Shown piece after piece: positions 34,794 through 44,801 of a stretch of DNA of 56,781 nucleotides. The notes under the pieces were generated by a model. That model did not search any database. It had not been told where the DNA came from and worked only from the letters and a program-made list of their open reading frames with translations. The first letter of the stretch is position 1. Every line of letters begins with the position of its first letter. Source of the stretch: an uncultured Clostridia bacterium (GTDB taxonomy: Bacteria; Bacillota; Clostridia; Christensenellales; Borkfalkiaceae); NCBI GenBank assembly GCA_947632015.1, contig CANRNP010000005.1, positions 1 through 56,781 of the forward strand. Direction: 5' to 3'. The translations under genes and the position numbers were made by a program.

Positions 34794-35988
34794 GAAAACG
34801 CAAACATACGAAGAGGCGCTCGAAAAGGAGGAGCGGCAAGAGGAGTTGGAGCGGACGAAGGCGAGTGAGTTCGCCGCGTTCGACGACGCCGCCGAAGCCG
34901 CCAAAGAGGAAACGGCGCGGGAAGAAAAGGCAAGAGCCGACGCCGACCTGCCTCCTGATCCCGACGTTTTGCTCGAAGTCCGCCACTTGAAGAAATATTT
35001 CCCGCTCAAAAAGACGCTTGCGGGCAAGGTCACCCTTTCCCTCCGCGCCGTGGACGACGTTTCGTTCAAGCTCAAAGCGGGGGAAACGCTCGGCATTGTC
35101 GGCGAGTCGGGCTGCGGCAAGACCACCCTCGGACGGACGATTTTGAAGCTCTATCAGCCCACCGACGGGCAGATCTTTTTCGCGGGGCAGGAGATCGCAA
35201 AATATTCTCCCTCCAAAATGAGACCGCTCCGCACCCAGATGCAGATCATCTTCCAGGATCCCTATTCCTCTCTTCCGCCGCGCAGTACGGTGGGGGGGAT
35301 CCTTTCCGAGCCCGTGAGAGTGCACAAGATCGTCCCGCGGGAACAGGTCAAGGACTATGTGTTGAAGATCATGGAGCAGTGCGGTCTGCGCGATTATTAT
35401 TACGAGCGGTACCCGCATGAATTCTCCGGCGGTCAGCGCCAGAGGATCTGTATCGCCCGCGCGCTCACCGTCCAGCCCAAGCTCGTCATCTGCGACGAGC
35501 CCGTCTCCGCGCTCGACGTCTCCATCCAGGCGCAGATCATCAACCTCTTGAAGCGGTTGCAGACGACGATGGGCTTCACCTATGTGTTCATCTCCCACGA
35601 CCTCTCCGTCGTCAAACATATTTCCGACCATATCGGGGTAATGTACCTCGGCTCCATGGTGGAGTTCGGCGACAAGAAGAGCATTTTCGAAAACCCCCTG
35701 CATCCCTATACGCAGGCGCTCTTCTCGGCGGTGCCCAACCCCAACCCCGACGTCAAGATGAACCGCATCGTGCTCAAAGGGGATATTCCCTCGCCCGCAA
35801 ATCCGCCCAAAGGCTGTAAATTCCATACGCGCTGCCCTATGGCGATGGAAGTGTGCAAGCATATCGCTCCCGCGTACAAGGAGTACGAGCCGGGGCACTT
35901 CGCCGCATGCCACTGCTACCCGCAGGGAGAGGTGAAAGGTCCCGTGAAGGCGGTCTCGCTGCAAGAAGAAACGGGGCGGGAGGACTGA
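34783..35988 (+). CDS. oppF: Oligopeptide ABC transporter ATPase OppF
   Basis: A 401-residue ABC ATPase that pairs with OppD. An extra charged, Glu/Ala/Lys-rich N-terminal stretch of about 60 residues, likely a coiled coil, precedes the domain. The core is standard: LEVRHLKKYFPL at the start, Walker A GESGCGKT at 107-114, IIFQDPYSSLPPR in the Q loop, FSGGQRQRICIARAL signature, CDEPVSALDVS Walker B and the FHTRCPMAMEVC cluster near the end. It has none of the repeats of OppD. The start overlaps the oppD stop by 11 nt. Confidence 0.95.
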
Positions 35989-36245
35989 TGTCCGCAAAGA
36001 AGCGACAGCCCACGGAGCAGACGGGCGAAAAGAAAGTGAAGGTCGTCTATTACGACGACGGCTCCACCGTCGCCGATATGAGCGGCACGCGCAAGGAAAA
36101 AACGCCCCGCCAGAAGGTCCCCTTCAAGGAGCGGGCGCGCACCTTTTTCACGGTGATGAGAAAGATGGTCGTCCCCATGCTCGTGACCCTCGCGGCGTTG
36201 ACGATCGTCTACATCATCATGCTCGCCGCCGCAGGCAAACTGTGA
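35988..36245 (+). CDS. Small single-helix membrane protein after oppF
   Basis: An 85-residue protein. A basic, Lys/Arg-rich N-terminal half (KKRQPTEQTGEKKVKVVYYD and beyond) is followed by one membrane helix at about 57-80 (VVPMLVTLAALTIVYIIML). The ATG overlaps the oppF stop by one base, so it is translationally coupled to the transporter. I do not recognise a family. It could be an accessory subunit or a regulator of the transporter at the membrane. Confidence 0.7.
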   Translation: MSAKKRQPTEQTGEKKVKVVYYDDGSTVADMSGTRKEKTPRQKVPFKERARTFFTVMRKMVVPMLVTLAALTIVYIIMLAAAGKL

Positions 36246-36253
36246 ATCCATGA

Positions 36254-36278
36254 AAAACCGCCCAAAAGGCGGTTTTTT
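36254..36278 (+). terminator. Intrinsic terminator of the protease-Opp operon
   Basis: A nine-pair stem AAAACCGCC (36254-36262) with GGCGGTTTT (36268-36276), loop CAAAA, running into a T tract. It closes the operon before the ribosomal promoter. Confidence 0.9.
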
Positions 36279-36363
36279 GCCTGCCAGAGGCTTTTTTCCG
36301 CCTTTTTGGAAGGAAATTTCGGGCATTGCGGTTAAAAAATAGGGAAAAAGTGCATAAAATCGG

Positions 36364-36393
36364 TTGACAAACAGCTTGACAGTGTGTTATTAT
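36364..36393 (+). promoter_or_regulatory. Promoter of the S10 super-operon
   Basis: A perfect -35 box TTGACA (36364-36369), an 18-nt spacer and a -10 box TATTAT (36388-36393). Transcription from here gives a leader of about 235 nt before rpsJ. Confidence 0.75.
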
Positions 36394-36399
36394 TACCAA

Positions 36400-36625
36400 G
36401 CTGCGTTATTGTGGCGTATAGGGTTGAGACGGGAAGTTACTGAAAAATCGAGGTCGGAAAGCCCCTCGGCAGATAATTTCCGTTGACAAGTGTGGGAGCG
36501 CGACTCCTGCGACTAACCGAGGCTTTTGCGTAAGACACCGCAAAAACAAGAAGGTGTTTTTTACTGGAAACAACCTCGATACGCACGGTAAAGTTGACGT
36601 AAGCAAAACCAAGTTAGTATAAAAA
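36400..36625 (+). promoter_or_regulatory. Structured leader of the S10 operon
   Basis: A leader of about 225 nt with no open frame of note and several possible stems. The clearest is TTTTGCG (36524-36530) with CGCAAAA (36539-36545). A CCTCGG/CCGAGG pairing is possible between about 36466 and 36520. S10 operons in many bacteria are controlled by a ribosomal protein (L4 in E. coli) acting on the leader, so a similar role is likely here. I cannot assign it to a known leader class without a covariance search. Confidence 0.5.
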
Positions 36626-36637
36626 GGAGTAAGAAAC

Positions 36638-36940
36638 ATGGCAGGTCAGAAAATCAGGATCAAATTATCGGCGTACGATCACGAGCTCGTCGATCAGGCC
36701 GCGAGCCGCATCGTTGAGACGATGCAAAAGGGCGGCGCGAAGATCTCCGGTCCCATCCCGCTTCCCACGGAGCGCGAGATCGTTACCATTCTCCGCAGCC
36801 CGCACAAAGACAAGGATTCGCGCGAGCAGTTCGAGCTGCGCACCTACAAGCGCATCATCGACATCTACTCCCCCAACGCGAAACTTCTCGACAGCATCCA
36901 CCTCCCCGCAGGCGTCGACATCAAGGTGAAGCTGGGCTAA
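36638..36940 (+). CDS. rpsJ: 30S ribosomal protein S10
   Basis: A 100-residue S10, a 30S head protein that also works as NusE in transcription antitermination. It has [17 protein letters not shown] at the start, the loop [18 protein letters not shown] and the hallmark [10 protein letters not shown]. Length is normal. It is the first gene of the ribosomal super-operon, preceded by a structured leader and an AAGGAG site. Confidence 0.98.
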   Translation: MAGQKIRIKLSAYDHELVDQAASRIVETMQKGGAKISGPIPLPTEREIVTILRSPHKDKDSREQFELRTYKRIIDIYSPNAKLLDSIHLPAGVDIKVKLG

Positions 36941-37020
36941 AATCGGAACGCAAAAAGAGAAGTTGAAATACTGTTTACGCGGTATTCACAAATAAAATTT
37001 TTAAGGAGTGAACTTTATCC

Positions 37021-37662
37021 ATGAATAAAGCAATCATCGGGCGCAAAGCAGGCATGACGCAGATCTTTGCGCCGGACGGGAAGATGATCCCCGTCACGGT
37101 AGTGGAAGCAGGTCCCTGCCCCATCGTACAGGTAAAGACGGTGGAGAGCGACGGGTACACGGCGCTTAAACTCGGCTTCGGCGAGACGAGCGAAAAATCT
37201 CTGAACAAGCCCGACTGCGGGCAGTTCAAAAAGGCGGGCGTAAAGCCCTGCAAGGTCTTGAAAGAAGTGCGCCTCGACAGCGTGGACGGCTACAAAGCCG
37301 GCGACTTCGTGAAGGCGGACATATTCGCGGCGGGCGATAAGGTAGACGTCGCGGGGGTCAGCAAAGGGCACGGCTACACGGGCGTGATCAAGCGCTGGAA
37401 CCAGCACCGTTTGAAGGAAACGCACGGCGTGGGCCCCGTCCACAGAGAGCCCGGCTCGATGGGCTCGATCAGCGATCCTTCCCGCGTGTTCAAGCATAAG
37501 CACCTCGCAGGTCAGTGGGGCGTGGAAAACGTCACCGTCCAGAACCTCGAAATCGTGAGAGTGGACGCAGAGCGGAACGCAATCCTCATCAAGGGAGCGA
37601 TCCCCGGACCGAGAGGGGGCGTCGTCACCATTTCGAATAGCGTAAAGCAGAAGGAGAACTGA
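37021..37662 (+). CDS. rplC: 50S ribosomal protein L3
   Basis: A 213-residue L3, which reaches into the peptidyl transferase centre of the 50S subunit. It begins [16 protein letters not shown]. The central loop reads [15 protein letters not shown] then [13 protein letters not shown], somewhat different from the common GxGSIGA...VFKGKKMAGHMG form, as in a number of deep-branching Clostridia. An 80-nt gap with an AAGGAG site separates it from rpsJ. Confidence 0.97.
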   Translation: MNKAIIGRKAGMTQIFAPDGKMIPVTVVEAGPCPIVQVKTVESDGYTALKLGFGETSEKSLNKPDCGQFKKAGVKPCKVLKEVRLDSVDGYKAGDFVKADIFAAGDKVDVAGVSKGHGYTGVIKRWNQHRLKETHGVGPVHREPGSMGSISDPSRVFKHKHLAGQWGVENVTVQNLEIVRVDAERNAILIKGAIPGPRGGVVTISNSVKQKEN

Positions 37663-37663
37663 T

Positions 37664-38290
37664 ATGGCAAACGTGAAAGTATATAATATGAAAGGCGTCG
37701 AGGTCGGCGAGCTCGAACTTTCCGACGCGGTATTCGGCGCGGAATACAACGAGCCGCTCATCCACCAGGCGGTCGTCACCTATCTTGCCAACCAGCGCCA
37801 GGGGACGAAGAGCACCCTTACCCGCACCGAAGTGCGCGGCGGCGGCGTGAAGCCGTGGAGACAGAAGGAAACGGGCCGTGCGCGCCAGGGCTCCATCCGC
37901 GCTCCCCAGTGGACGAAGGGCGGCGTCGTGTTTGCGCCCAAGAGCCGCGATTTTTCCAAAAAGATGAACGATAAGGCGAAGAGAGGCGCGCTTCTCTCCG
38001 CGCTCTCCAAGAAGGTCGCCGACGGCGAACTGCTCGTTGTGGACGAGTTGAAGGTCAGCGAGGCGAAAACGAAGGAGATGGCGGCGTTCCAGAAGGCGTT
38101 GCACCTTGACAAGCGCACCGTCGTCGTGATGGACGAGAAGAACGAGGACGTGATCCTCGCCGCAAGAAATCTGCAAGGACTTTCGACGATCTCCGTCGAA
38201 GAGATCAGCACTTACGAAATCGTTGCCAGCGCCGTTGTGGTGCTCACGGCGGGTTCGGTGAAAAAAATCGAGGAGGCTTACGCGGTATGA
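37664..38290 (+). CDS. rplD: 50S ribosomal protein L4
   Basis: A 208-residue L4 that lines the exit tunnel of the 50S subunit. The tunnel loop is recognisable ([19 protein letters not shown], then [18 protein letters not shown]). It starts 1 nt after the rplC stop codon and overlaps rplW by four bases. In E. coli L4 represses its own operon through the leader; whether this happens here is open. Confidence 0.97.
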   Translation: MANVKVYNMKGVEVGELELSDAVFGAEYNEPLIHQAVVTYLANQRQGTKSTLTRTEVRGGGVKPWRQKETGRARQGSIRAPQWTKGGVVFAPKSRDFSKKMNDKAKRGALLSALSKKVADGELLVVDELKVSEAKTKEMAAFQKALHLDKRTVVVMDEKNEDVILAARNLQGLSTISVEEISTYEIVASAVVVLTAGSVKKIEEAYAV

Positions 38291-38616
38291 CACCCGAAAA
38301 TATCATTTTAAGACCCGTTCTCACGGAGAAGGGCTACGACGGGCTTCAACCCGCCGATCCGGATCATCATTCCGACAGGACCGATTACGGCAAGAAATAC
38401 ACCTTCATCGTGGCGAAGAGCGCCAACAAAACGCAGATCAAGATCGCGGTCGAGCAGATGTTCAACGTGCAGGTCGCAAGCGTGAACACCGTAACCCAGC
38501 GCGGTAAACTCAAAAGAATGGGCAGGAACCAGGGCTATACCCCCACGACCAAAAAGGCGTACATCCAGCTCAAAGAGGGCAGCAAGCCCATTGAATACTT
38601 CAATACGTTGTCGTAA
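38287..38616 (+). CDS. rplW: 50S ribosomal protein L23, with short insertion
   Basis: A 109-residue L23, the protein at the tunnel exit that docks trigger factor and SRP. It has [14 protein letters not shown], then an insertion of about 15 residues (around [16 protein letters not shown]) before [19 protein letters not shown]. The end is the usual [10 protein letters not shown]. The His/Asp-rich insertion near the exit site is unusual. The start overlaps the rplD stop codon (ATGA). Confidence 0.95.
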   Translation: MTPENIILRPVLTEKGYDGLQPADPDHHSDRTDYGKKYTFIVAKSANKTQIKIAVEQMFNVQVASVNTVTQRGKLKRMGRNQGYTPTTKKAYIQLKEGSKPIEYFNTLS

Positions 38617-38633
38617 TCAAAAGGAGAATCGAA

Positions 38634-39461
38634 ATGGCAGTCAAGAGATATAAACCCACGTCCGCAGCCCGCCGCTTCATGACAGTGCCCGATTATTCGG
38701 AACTTTCGAAGGAGCCCGCGGAGCGCGCTCTTCTTGAAGACCAGAGAAAGTCGGGCGGCAGAAATAACGCGGGAAGGATCACCGTCCGCCACATCGGCGG
38801 CGGCAACAAGCGCAAATACCGCATCATCGACTTCAAGCGGAATAAAGACAATATCCCCGCAAAGGTCAAGAGCATCCAGTACGACCCCAACCGCAGCGCG
38901 AACATCGCTCTCCTCGTTTACGCGGACGGCGAAAAGCGGTATATCCTCGCTCCCGTCGGGCTCAACGTCGGCGACGTCGTGATGAGCGGCGAGAACGCGG
39001 ATATCAAGGTCGGCAACAGCCTTCCTTTGAAGAACATCCCCGTCGGCACGATGGTGCATAACATCGAGATGAAGCCGGGCAGGGGCGGGCAGGTCGCAAG
39101 AAGCGCCGGGATCTTCGCCCAGATCATGGCATGCGAAGGGAAGTACGCGACGATCAAAATGCCTTCCGGCGAAATGCGGCTCATCCCCGCGACGTGCAAG
39201 GCGACGATCGGGCAGGTCGGCAACCTCGAACACGACATCATCCGCGTCGGCAAAGCGGGAAAGACCCGTCATCTCGGCGTCCGTCCCACCGTCCGCGGCT
39301 CGGTCATGAACCCGAACGATCACCCGCACGGCGGCGGCGAAGGCAAGTCTCCCGTCGGTCACGCCGGTCCCGAAACCCCTTGGGGCAAGCCCGCGCTCGG
39401 TTATAAGACGAGAAAGAAGAAGAACCCGACAAGCAAGTTCATCTTGAAGAGAGTCAACTAA
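38634..39461 (+). CDS. rplB: 50S ribosomal protein L2
   Basis: A 275-residue L2, needed for subunit joining and peptide bond formation. It shows [24 protein letters not shown] RNA-binding text (with [18 protein letters not shown]), [10 protein letters not shown] and the conserved [13 protein letters not shown] region with the important histidine. It ends [17 protein letters not shown]. Length is normal. A GGAG site lies before the ATG. Confidence 0.98.
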   Translation: MAVKRYKPTSAARRFMTVPDYSELSKEPAERALLEDQRKSGGRNNAGRITVRHIGGGNKRKYRIIDFKRNKDNIPAKVKSIQYDPNRSANIALLVYADGEKRYILAPVGLNVGDVVMSGENADIKVGNSLPLKNIPVGTMVHNIEMKPGRGGQVARSAGIFAQIMACEGKYATIKMPSGEMRLIPATCKATIGQVGNLEHDIIRVGKAGKTRHLGVRPTVRGSVMNPNDHPHGGGEGKSPVGHAGPETPWGKPALGYKTRKKKNPTSKFILKRVN

Positions 39462-39476
39462 GGGAGGGAGAAAAAA

Positions 39477-39755
39477 ATGTCGAGAAGTATCAAGAAAGGA
39501 CCTTACGTCGAAGCCAAGCTCCTTGCAAGGATCGAGGCGATGAACGAGGCAAACGAAAAGAAGGTACTCAAAACCTGGTCGAGAGCGTCGACGATCTTCC
39601 CCCAGATGGTCGGGCATACGATCGCCGTTTACGACGGCAGGAAGCACGTTCCCGTCTATATCACAGAGGACATGGTCGGCTGCAAGCTCGGCGAGTTTGC
39701 TCCCACGAGAACGTTCAGGGGTCATACGGCGAAAACCACCGCGCCCGGTAAATAA
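39477..39755 (+). CDS. rpsS: 30S ribosomal protein S19
   Basis: A 92-residue S19, a head protein that contacts the tRNA and S13. It begins [20 protein letters not shown] and has [20 protein letters not shown] and [11 protein letters not shown], all standard. It lies 15 nt after rplB with a GGGAGG site. Confidence 0.98.
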   Translation: MSRSIKKGPYVEAKLLARIEAMNEANEKKVLKTWSRASTIFPQMVGHTIAVYDGRKHVPVYITEDMVGCKLGEFAPTRTFRGHTAKTTAPGK

Positions 39756-39766
39756 GGAGAAGAGCA

Positions 39767-40168
39767 ATGGCAGGTAATATGAAGAAAAAAGCAGAACGGG
39801 TCGCCGAGATCAAGGAAAAGCGCCCCTATGCGGTTGCGAAATATATCAGGATCTCGCCCTATAAGGTGAGAACGGTGCTCGATCTTATCCGCGGCAAGAG
39901 CGTTCTGGAAGCGAAGGCGATCCTCGAACATCTTCCGAACGGCGGCGCGGCGCCCACCCTCAAAGTGCTCATGAGCGCGGTCGCCAACGCCGAGCACAAC
40001 CAGGGCATGGACAGAGGAGATCTGATCGTTGCGGCATGCTTCGCAAACGGCGGTACGAGCCTCAAACGCATGCAGCCCGTCTCCAAGGGAAGAGGGCATG
40101 CGATCCTCAAAAGAACGAGCCACATCACGGTCATCCTCGATGTAAAGAAAGCGGAAGGAGATATGTAA
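39767..40168 (+). CDS. rplV: 50S ribosomal protein L22, extended N terminus
   Basis: A 133-residue L22 with an extra, Lys/Glu-rich start of about 20 residues ([20 protein letters not shown]) before the usual [20 protein letters not shown]. The tunnel loop ends RAHAI-like as [18 protein letters not shown]22 lines the exit tunnel and carries the macrolide-related loop. A later internal start is possible but the first ATG has the GGAG site. Confidence 0.96.
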   Translation: MAGNMKKKAERVAEIKEKRPYAVAKYIRISPYKVRTVLDLIRGKSVLEAKAILEHLPNGGAAPTLKVLMSAVANAEHNQGMDRGDLIVAACFANGGTSLKRMQPVSKGRGHAILKRTSHITVILDVKKAEGDM

Positions 40169-40169
40169 C

Positions 40170-40829
40170 ATGGGACAGAAAGTTAATCCTCACGGTCTGA
40201 GAGTCGGCGTCATCAAGGGTTGGGATACACAGTGGTATGCCGACAAGAAGGAATTCGGCGCATATCTCAAAGAAGACTATACCATCCGCACGTTCCTGAA
40301 AAAGAAGTATTATGCGGCGGCTGTTTCGCGCATCCTCATCGAGAGGGCGGCGGGCAAGATCGTCGTTACCATCCATACGGGTCGCCCCGGCGTGCTCATC
40401 GGCAAGGCGGGCGCCGAGATCGAGGTCATCAAGAAAGACCTTTCCAAGCTCACCAAGGGCAAGCAGGTCAGCATCAACGTCATCGAAGTGAGAAAGCCCG
40501 ACGCAGACGCCCAGCTCGTGGCGGAAGGGGTCGCGGCGCAGCTCGAAAAGCGCGTGGCGTTCAGAAGAGCCATCAAGCAGGCGATCGGCAGAACGATGCG
40601 CGCCGGCGTGAAGGGCGTTAAAATGCAGGTCTCCGGGCGTTTGGACGGCCGCGAGATCGCGGGCAGCGAACATTATCACGACGGCAGTATTCCCCTCCAA
40701 ACCCTCCGTGCGGATATCGACTACGGATTTGCGGAGGCGCATACCACGTTCGGCATGATCGGCGTGAAGTGCTGGATCTATAAGGGCGAAGTCCTGAAAG
40801 CCGCGAAGAAGGCGGAAGGAGGCAAGTAA
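40170..40829 (+). CDS. rpsC: 30S ribosomal protein S3
   Basis: A 219-residue S3 at the mRNA entry channel. It begins [20 protein letters not shown], has the KH domain with [18 protein letters not shown], and later the [20 protein letters not shown] motif. It starts 1 nt after rplV and its stop codon overlaps the start of rplP by one base. Confidence 0.98.
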   Translation: MGQKVNPHGLRVGVIKGWDTQWYADKKEFGAYLKEDYTIRTFLKKKYYAAAVSRILIERAAGKIVVTIHTGRPGVLIGKAGAEIEVIKKDLSKLTKGKQVSINVIEVRKPDADAQLVAEGVAAQLEKRVAFRRAIKQAIGRTMRAGVKGVKMQVSGRLDGREIAGSEHYHDGSIPLQTLRADIDYGFAEAHTTFGMIGVKCWIYKGEVLKAAKKAEGGK

Positions 40830-41272
40830 TGTTAATTCCGAAGAGAGTCAAGAGAAGAAAGCAACACCGCGGCTCCTTGAAGGGCGCGGCGCATAAGGGC
40901 AATTTTGTGGCGTACGGCGAGTACGGTCTCGTTGCGGAAGAGGCGGGAAGGATCAAATCCAACCAAATCGAAGCTGCCCGTATCGCCATGACCCGTTTCA
41001 TCAAGCGCGGCGGGCAGGTATGGATCGATATCTTCCCCCACAAGCCCATTACCCGCCACCCTGCGGAAGCCCGTATGGGTTCCGGGAAGGGCGCGGTCGA
41101 ATACTGGGTCGCGATCGTAAAACCCGGCAGAGTGATGTTCGAAATGGCGGGCGTGCCCGAAGATATCGCCCGCGAGGCGATGCGTCTTGCAGGGCATAAG
41201 CTCCCCGTCAAGTGCAAATTCGTCAAGAAGTCGGATTGCGAAAATCAAGCGGAAGGCGGTGAAATCAAATGA
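40829..41272 (+). CDS. rplP: 50S ribosomal protein L16
   Basis: A 147-residue L16, which binds near the A-site tRNA on the 50S subunit. It begins [19 protein letters not shown] and contains [19 protein letters not shown] and [18 protein letters not shown], the usual signatures. The start shares one base with the rpsC stop codon and its end overlaps rpmC by four bases. Confidence 0.98.
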   Translation: MLIPKRVKRRKQHRGSLKGAAHKGNFVAYGEYGLVAEEAGRIKSNQIEAARIAMTRFIKRGGQVWIDIFPHKPITRHPAEARMGSGKGAVEYWVAIVKPGRVMFEMAGVPEDIAREAMRLAGHKLPVKCKFVKKSDCENQAEGGEIK

Positions 41273-41463
41273 AAGCGAGCGAATTTCACAATATGACCGA
41301 CGTTGAGCTTGAAAAGAAGCTCAAAGAGTTGAAGAGCGAACTCTTCAACCTGCGGTTCCGCCATGCGAGCGGACAACTCGAAAACCCCCTCTCCATCAGA
41401 ACGTGCAAGCGGGACATCGCAAGAGTGAATACGGAGATCCGCGCACGGGAATTAAAGGCGTGA
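41269..41463 (+). CDS. rpmC: 50S ribosomal protein L29
   Basis: A 64-residue L29, a two-helix protein near the tunnel exit. It has [20 protein letters not shown] followed by [20 protein letters not shown], as expected. It overlaps the end of rplP (ATGA), so translation is coupled. Confidence 0.97.
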   Translation: MKASEFHNMTDVELEKKLKELKSELFNLRFRHASGQLENPLSIRTCKRDIARVNTEIRARELKA

Positions 41464-41474
41464 GGTAGACGGCA

Positions 41475-41729
41475 ATGGAAAGAAATTTGAGAAAAGAAAG
41501 AGTCGGGATCGTAGTTTCCGACAAGATGGATAAGACGGTCGTCGTCGCAGTCACGGACAAGAGCAAACATCCCGTGTATAAAAAGACGATCACCCGTACC
41601 AGAAAATTCAAGGCGCACGACGAGCTCAACGAATGCGGCGTGGGCGATAAGGTGCTCATCGTGGAGACGCGGAAGCTCTCCAAGGATAAGAACTGGCGCG
41701 TTGCCGCGATCGTCGAAAAGGCGAAGTAA
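41475..41729 (+). CDS. rpsQ: 30S ribosomal protein S17
   Basis: An 84-residue S17, an OB-fold protein of the 30S body. It has [20 protein letters not shown] at the start, [20 protein letters not shown] in the middle and [20 protein letters not shown] near the end. Length and order are normal. Confidence 0.97.
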   Translation: MERNLRKERVGIVVSDKMDKTVVVAVTDKSKHPVYKKTITRTRKFKAHDELNECGVGDKVLIVETRKLSKDKNWRVAAIVEKAK

Positions 41730-41749
41730 GGAAAGGAGGAGAAAAGGTT

Positions 41750-42118
41750 ATGATTCAACCTCAAACCAGATTGAAAGCGGCGGACAATTCGGGAGCGAAA
41801 GAGCTCTTCTGCATCCGTGTTTTGGGCGGCTCCTTCCGCAGGACGGGAAATATCGGCGACGTGATCGTAGCGTCGGTAAAGACCGCTACCCCCGGCGGCG
41901 CGGTGAAAAAGGGCGAAGTCGTGAAAGCGGTCATCGTCAGAAGCGCAAAGGGGATCCGCCGTCCGGACGGGACGTATATCCGTTTCGACGACAACGCGGC
42001 GGTGATCATCGACGCGCAGAAGCAGCCCAAGGGCACCCGTATCTTCGGACCCATCGCAAGAGAACTCAGAGAGAAAGATTACATGAGAATCATTTCCCTC
42101 GCTCCGGAGGTACTGTAA
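41750..42118 (+). CDS. rplN: 50S ribosomal protein L14
   Basis: A 122-residue L14, which contacts the 30S subunit in a bridge. It begins [19 protein letters not shown] and contains [15 protein letters not shown] and [18 protein letters not shown], all typical. A GGAGG site precedes the ATG. Its stop codon is 1 nt before rplX. Confidence 0.98.
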   Translation: MIQPQTRLKAADNSGAKELFCIRVLGGSFRRTGNIGDVIVASVKTATPGGAVKKGEVVKAVIVRSAKGIRRPDGTYIRFDDNAAVIIDAQKQPKGTRIFGPIARELREKDYMRIISLAPEVL

Positions 42119-42119
42119 T

Positions 42120-42548
42120 ATGGAGATCAAAGTAAACGACAATGTGCTCGTTTTAACGGGCAAATATAAGGGGAAGCAGGGCAAAGTGCTCGCCACCTTC
42201 CCCAAGAACAACACCGTCGTCGTAGAGGGCGTCGCCATCGTGCACAAGCACGAGAGGGCGAGAAAAGCCAACGAGAACAGCAGGATCGTCACCGAAGAAG
42301 CTCCCATCGACGTGAGCAACGTGGAGATCGTCTGCGACAAGTGCGGCAAAGCGACGAGAGTGGGACATGCGTTCGTGGAAGGAAAGAAGGTCCGCGTGTG
42401 CAAGAAGTGCGGCGCCGTGCTCGACAAGGCGTATGCGAAGAAGGCAAAGAAGGCGGCTCCCGCCGAAGAGAAGGAAGAGGCGCCCAAGAAGAGAACGAGA
42501 AAGCGCAGCAAGAAAGAAGAAGCCGATAAGGAGGCACCCGTCGAGTAA
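42120..42548 (+). CDS. rplX: 50S ribosomal protein L24 with basic tail
   Basis: A 142-residue L24, an assembly initiator of the 50S subunit. The KOW part (NDNVLVLTGKYKGKQGKVL) and NVEIVCDKCGKATRVG with CVCKKCGAVL-like text are standard through about residue 103. A tail of about 40 residues follows, made of Lys, Ala, Glu and Arg (KKAKKAAPAEEKEEAPKKRT and onward). Ordinary L24 ends before it. The tail may be disordered on the ribosome surface. Confidence 0.95.
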   Translation: MEIKVNDNVLVLTGKYKGKQGKVLATFPKNNTVVVEGVAIVHKHERARKANENSRIVTEEAPIDVSNVEIVCDKCGKATRVGHAFVEGKKVRVCKKCGAVLDKAYAKKAKKAAPAEEKEEAPKKRTRKRSKKEEADKEAPVE

Positions 42549-42595
42549 ACGTCCGCTGTTACGGGCGAAAACCATGCCGACGGTAAGGAGTAATT

Positions 42596-43243
42596 ATGGC
42601 AGAGAAAAAAGCGCCTGCTGAAACAAAGGCGAAAAAGGCTCCCGCGGAAAAGGGCGCAAAGGCGCCCGCGGGAAAGAAAGAGGCTCCCGCGGAAAAACGC
42701 GAGCCCAGCAGAGTGTTGGTGCAGTACCGCCAGGAGGTAATTCCCTACCTCATGAAGAAGTTCGGTTACAGCACGGTGATGCAGGTCCCCAAGCTCGAAA
42801 AGATCGTCATCAATACGGGGCTCGGCGACATCAAAGACAACCAGAAGTCGATGCAGATCATCGAAAACGAGCTCAAACTCATCACCGGGCAAAAACCCGT
42901 GTATTGCAAAGCGACGAAGTCGGTTGCAAACTTCAAGGTGAGAGAGGGGATGAACATCGGGCTCAAAGTGACTTTGCGCGGCAGCAGAATGTACGACTTC
43001 TTCGATAAATTCGTTTCGATCGCGCTTCCCCGCGTGCGCGACTTCCGCGGCGTTTCCGCGACGGCGTTCGACGGCAGGGGCAACTATGCGGTCGGCTTGA
43101 AGGAGCAGCTGATCTTCCCGGAGATCACTTACGACCAGGTGGAAAAGATCAGAGGCATGGACGTCTGCATCGTAACGACGGCGCAGACGGACGAGGAAGC
43201 GAGAGAGCTTTTGAGGGCGCTCGGAATGCCCTTCAAGAAGTGA
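42596..43243 (+). CDS. rplE: 50S ribosomal protein L5 with N-terminal tail
   Basis: A 215-residue L5, which binds 5S rRNA. The first 36 residues are an Ala/Lys/Pro/Glu tail with repeated KAPAE-type units; the usual protein starts near [19 protein letters not shown]. Standard L5 motifs follow: [34 protein letters not shown] and [15 protein letters not shown]. The start is supported by a GGAG site. The tail composition resembles the C-terminal tail of the neighbouring L24. Confidence 0.96.
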   Translation: MAEKKAPAETKAKKAPAEKGAKAPAGKKEAPAEKREPSRVLVQYRQEVIPYLMKKFGYSTVMQVPKLEKIVINTGLGDIKDNQKSMQIIENELKLITGQKPVYCKATKSVANFKVREGMNIGLKVTLRGSRMYDFFDKFVSIALPRVRDFRGVSATAFDGRGNYAVGLKEQLIFPEITYDQVEKIRGMDVCIVTTAQTDEEARELLRALGMPFKK

Positions 43244-43253
43244 GGAGAAGAAG

Positions 43254-43439
43254 ATGGCAAAGAAGTCAATGATCAATAAACAGCAGAGAACCCCCAAGTT
43301 TTCCACAAGGGCATATACCCGTTGCTCCATTTGCGGAAGACCTCACGCGGTTTTGCGGAAGTACGGCGTCTGCCGTATCTGCTTCCGGAATCTCGCCTAT
43401 AAGGGACAGATCCCCGGCGTGAAGAAGTCGAGCTGGTAA
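43254..43439 (+). CDS. rpsZ: 30S ribosomal protein S14, zinc type
   Basis: A 61-residue type Z S14 with the four zinc cysteines in [20 protein letters not shown]. It begins [20 protein letters not shown]. This zinc-binding short form is the usual one in Firmicutes. It sits in its normal place between rplE and rpsH. Confidence 0.98.
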   Translation: MAKKSMINKQQRTPKFSTRAYTRCSICGRPHAVLRKYGVCRICFRNLAYKGQIPGVKKSSW

Positions 43440-43451
43440 GGAGGCAAAGAT

Positions 43452-43841
43452 ATGACGGATCCTATCGCAGATATGCTCACAAGAATCAGGAACGCGCTCA
43501 TGGTCAGGAAGGAGACGGTGGAGATCCCCGCTTCCAAGATGAAGTCCGAGATCGCGCGGATCCTTCTCGAAGAAGGCTATGTTGCAGGCGTGGAGAAAAC
43601 GGAGGACGGCTATAACGGGAAGCTCGTTCTCACGCTCAAATATGCAGACGGACGTTCGGTGATCGGCGGGCTCGAAAGAGCTTCCAAGCCCGGTCTCCGC
43701 ATGTACAGCGGCGCGCAGGAGATGCCCAAAGTCATGGGCGGCTTCGGCATCGCGATCGTCTCCACGAATCAAGGTATCATGACGGATAAGCAGGCGAAGA
43801 AGCTCAACGTGGGCGGCGAAGTGCTCTGCTACGTATTCTAA
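43452..43841 (+). CDS. rpsH: 30S ribosomal protein S8
   Basis: A 129-residue S8, a primary 16S rRNA binder. It begins [20 protein letters not shown] and ends with [19 protein letters not shown] then GGEVLCYVF, the hallmark end. Length is normal. An AAGGAGG site lies upstream at the end of rpsZ. Confidence 0.98.
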   Translation: MTDPIADMLTRIRNALMVRKETVEIPASKMKSEIARILLEEGYVAGVEKTEDGYNGKLVLTLKYADGRSVIGGLERASKPGLRMYSGAQEMPKVMGGFGIAIVSTNQGIMTDKQAKKLNVGGEVLCYVF

Positions 43842-43851
43842 GGAGGGAATT

Positions 43852-44403
43852 ATGTCGAGAATCGGTAAAATGAGTATCGCAGTTCCCGCAGGCGTCAGCC
43901 TTACCTACGAGGACAGCCTCCTCACGGTAAAGGGACCCAAGGGCACACTTACGCGCAAGGTCGCCAGCAAGGCGATCGAAGTCAAGGTCGAGGACGGACA
44001 GATTAAGCTCACGGCGCTCGATAACGCCAAAGAGACGGGCGCATTGCACGGACTTTACAGGGCGCTCCTTGCCGGAATGGTAAAGGGCGTCTCCGAAGGC
44101 TTCACCAAGAGCCTCGAAGTGAAGGGCGTCGGCTGGAAGGTCCAGAAGCAGGGCAACAAGCTCGTGCTCAACGTCGGATATTCCCATCCCGTCGAGTTCG
44201 CCGAACCGGAGGGCATCAAACTCGAATGCCCCACGCCGACGGAGATCACCGTGAGCGGGATCGACAAGGTGCTGGTCGGGCAGGTCGCCGCAGATCTTCG
44301 CGCGATCCGCATCCCCGAACCTTATCACGGATACGGCATCCGCTATAAGGGCGAGCATGTCGAACATAAGGAAGGCAAAACTTCGGGCAAGGGCAAAAAG
44401 TAA
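43852..44403 (+). CDS. rplF: 50S ribosomal protein L6
   Basis: A 183-residue L6 near the factor-binding site of the 50S subunit. It begins MSRIGKMSIAVPAGVSLTYE, has KGPKGTLTRKV in the first domain and EVKGVGWKVQKQGNKLVLNV with GYSHPVEF in the second. It ends YHGYGIRYKGEHV plus a short basic tail. Confidence 0.98.
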   Translation: MSRIGKMSIAVPAGVSLTYEDSLLTVKGPKGTLTRKVASKAIEVKVEDGQIKLTALDNAKETGALHGLYRALLAGMVKGVSEGFTKSLEVKGVGWKVQKQGNKLVLNVGYSHPVEFAEPEGIKLECPTPTEITVSGIDKVLVGQVAADLRAIRIPEPYHGYGIRYKGEHVEHKEGKTSGKGKK

Positions 44404-44416
44404 AGGAGCGTAAATC

Positions 44417-44785
44417 ATGATAACGAAAGTTGATAAAAATTCGGTCAGACAGCGCCGCCACGCCCGCGTCCGCAAGCATGTTTCGGGCACGGCGGAAACG
44501 CCTCGTTTGAACGTTTACAGAAGTCTTAATCACATCTATGTACAGGTCATCGACGACGTGAAGGGAGTGACTCTCGCTTCCGCTTCCACCCTCGAAAAGT
44601 CCGTCCGCGAGAAGGTCGCGGGCAAGACAAAGACGGAAGCGGCGAAGATCGTGGGAACGACGGTCGGCGAGCGCGCCAAAGAGAAGGGGATCGAAACCGT
44701 CGTGTTCGACAGGGGCGGTTACCTCTATACGGGGCGCGTAAAAGCGGTCGCAGACGGCGCACGCGAAGCGGGACTCAAATTCTGA
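44417..44785 (+). CDS. rplR: 50S ribosomal protein L18
   Basis: A 122-residue L18, which binds 5S rRNA. It has [37 protein letters not shown] and the closing [19 protein letters not shown] with F at the end. Length is normal. Confidence 0.98.
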   Translation: MITKVDKNSVRQRRHARVRKHVSGTAETPRLNVYRSLNHIYVQVIDDVKGVTLASASTLEKSVREKVAGKTKTEAAKIVGTTVGERAKEKGIETVVFDRGGYLYTGRVKAVADGAREAGLKF

Positions 44786-44801
44786 GCGAGGAGAGAAAGT
44801 C

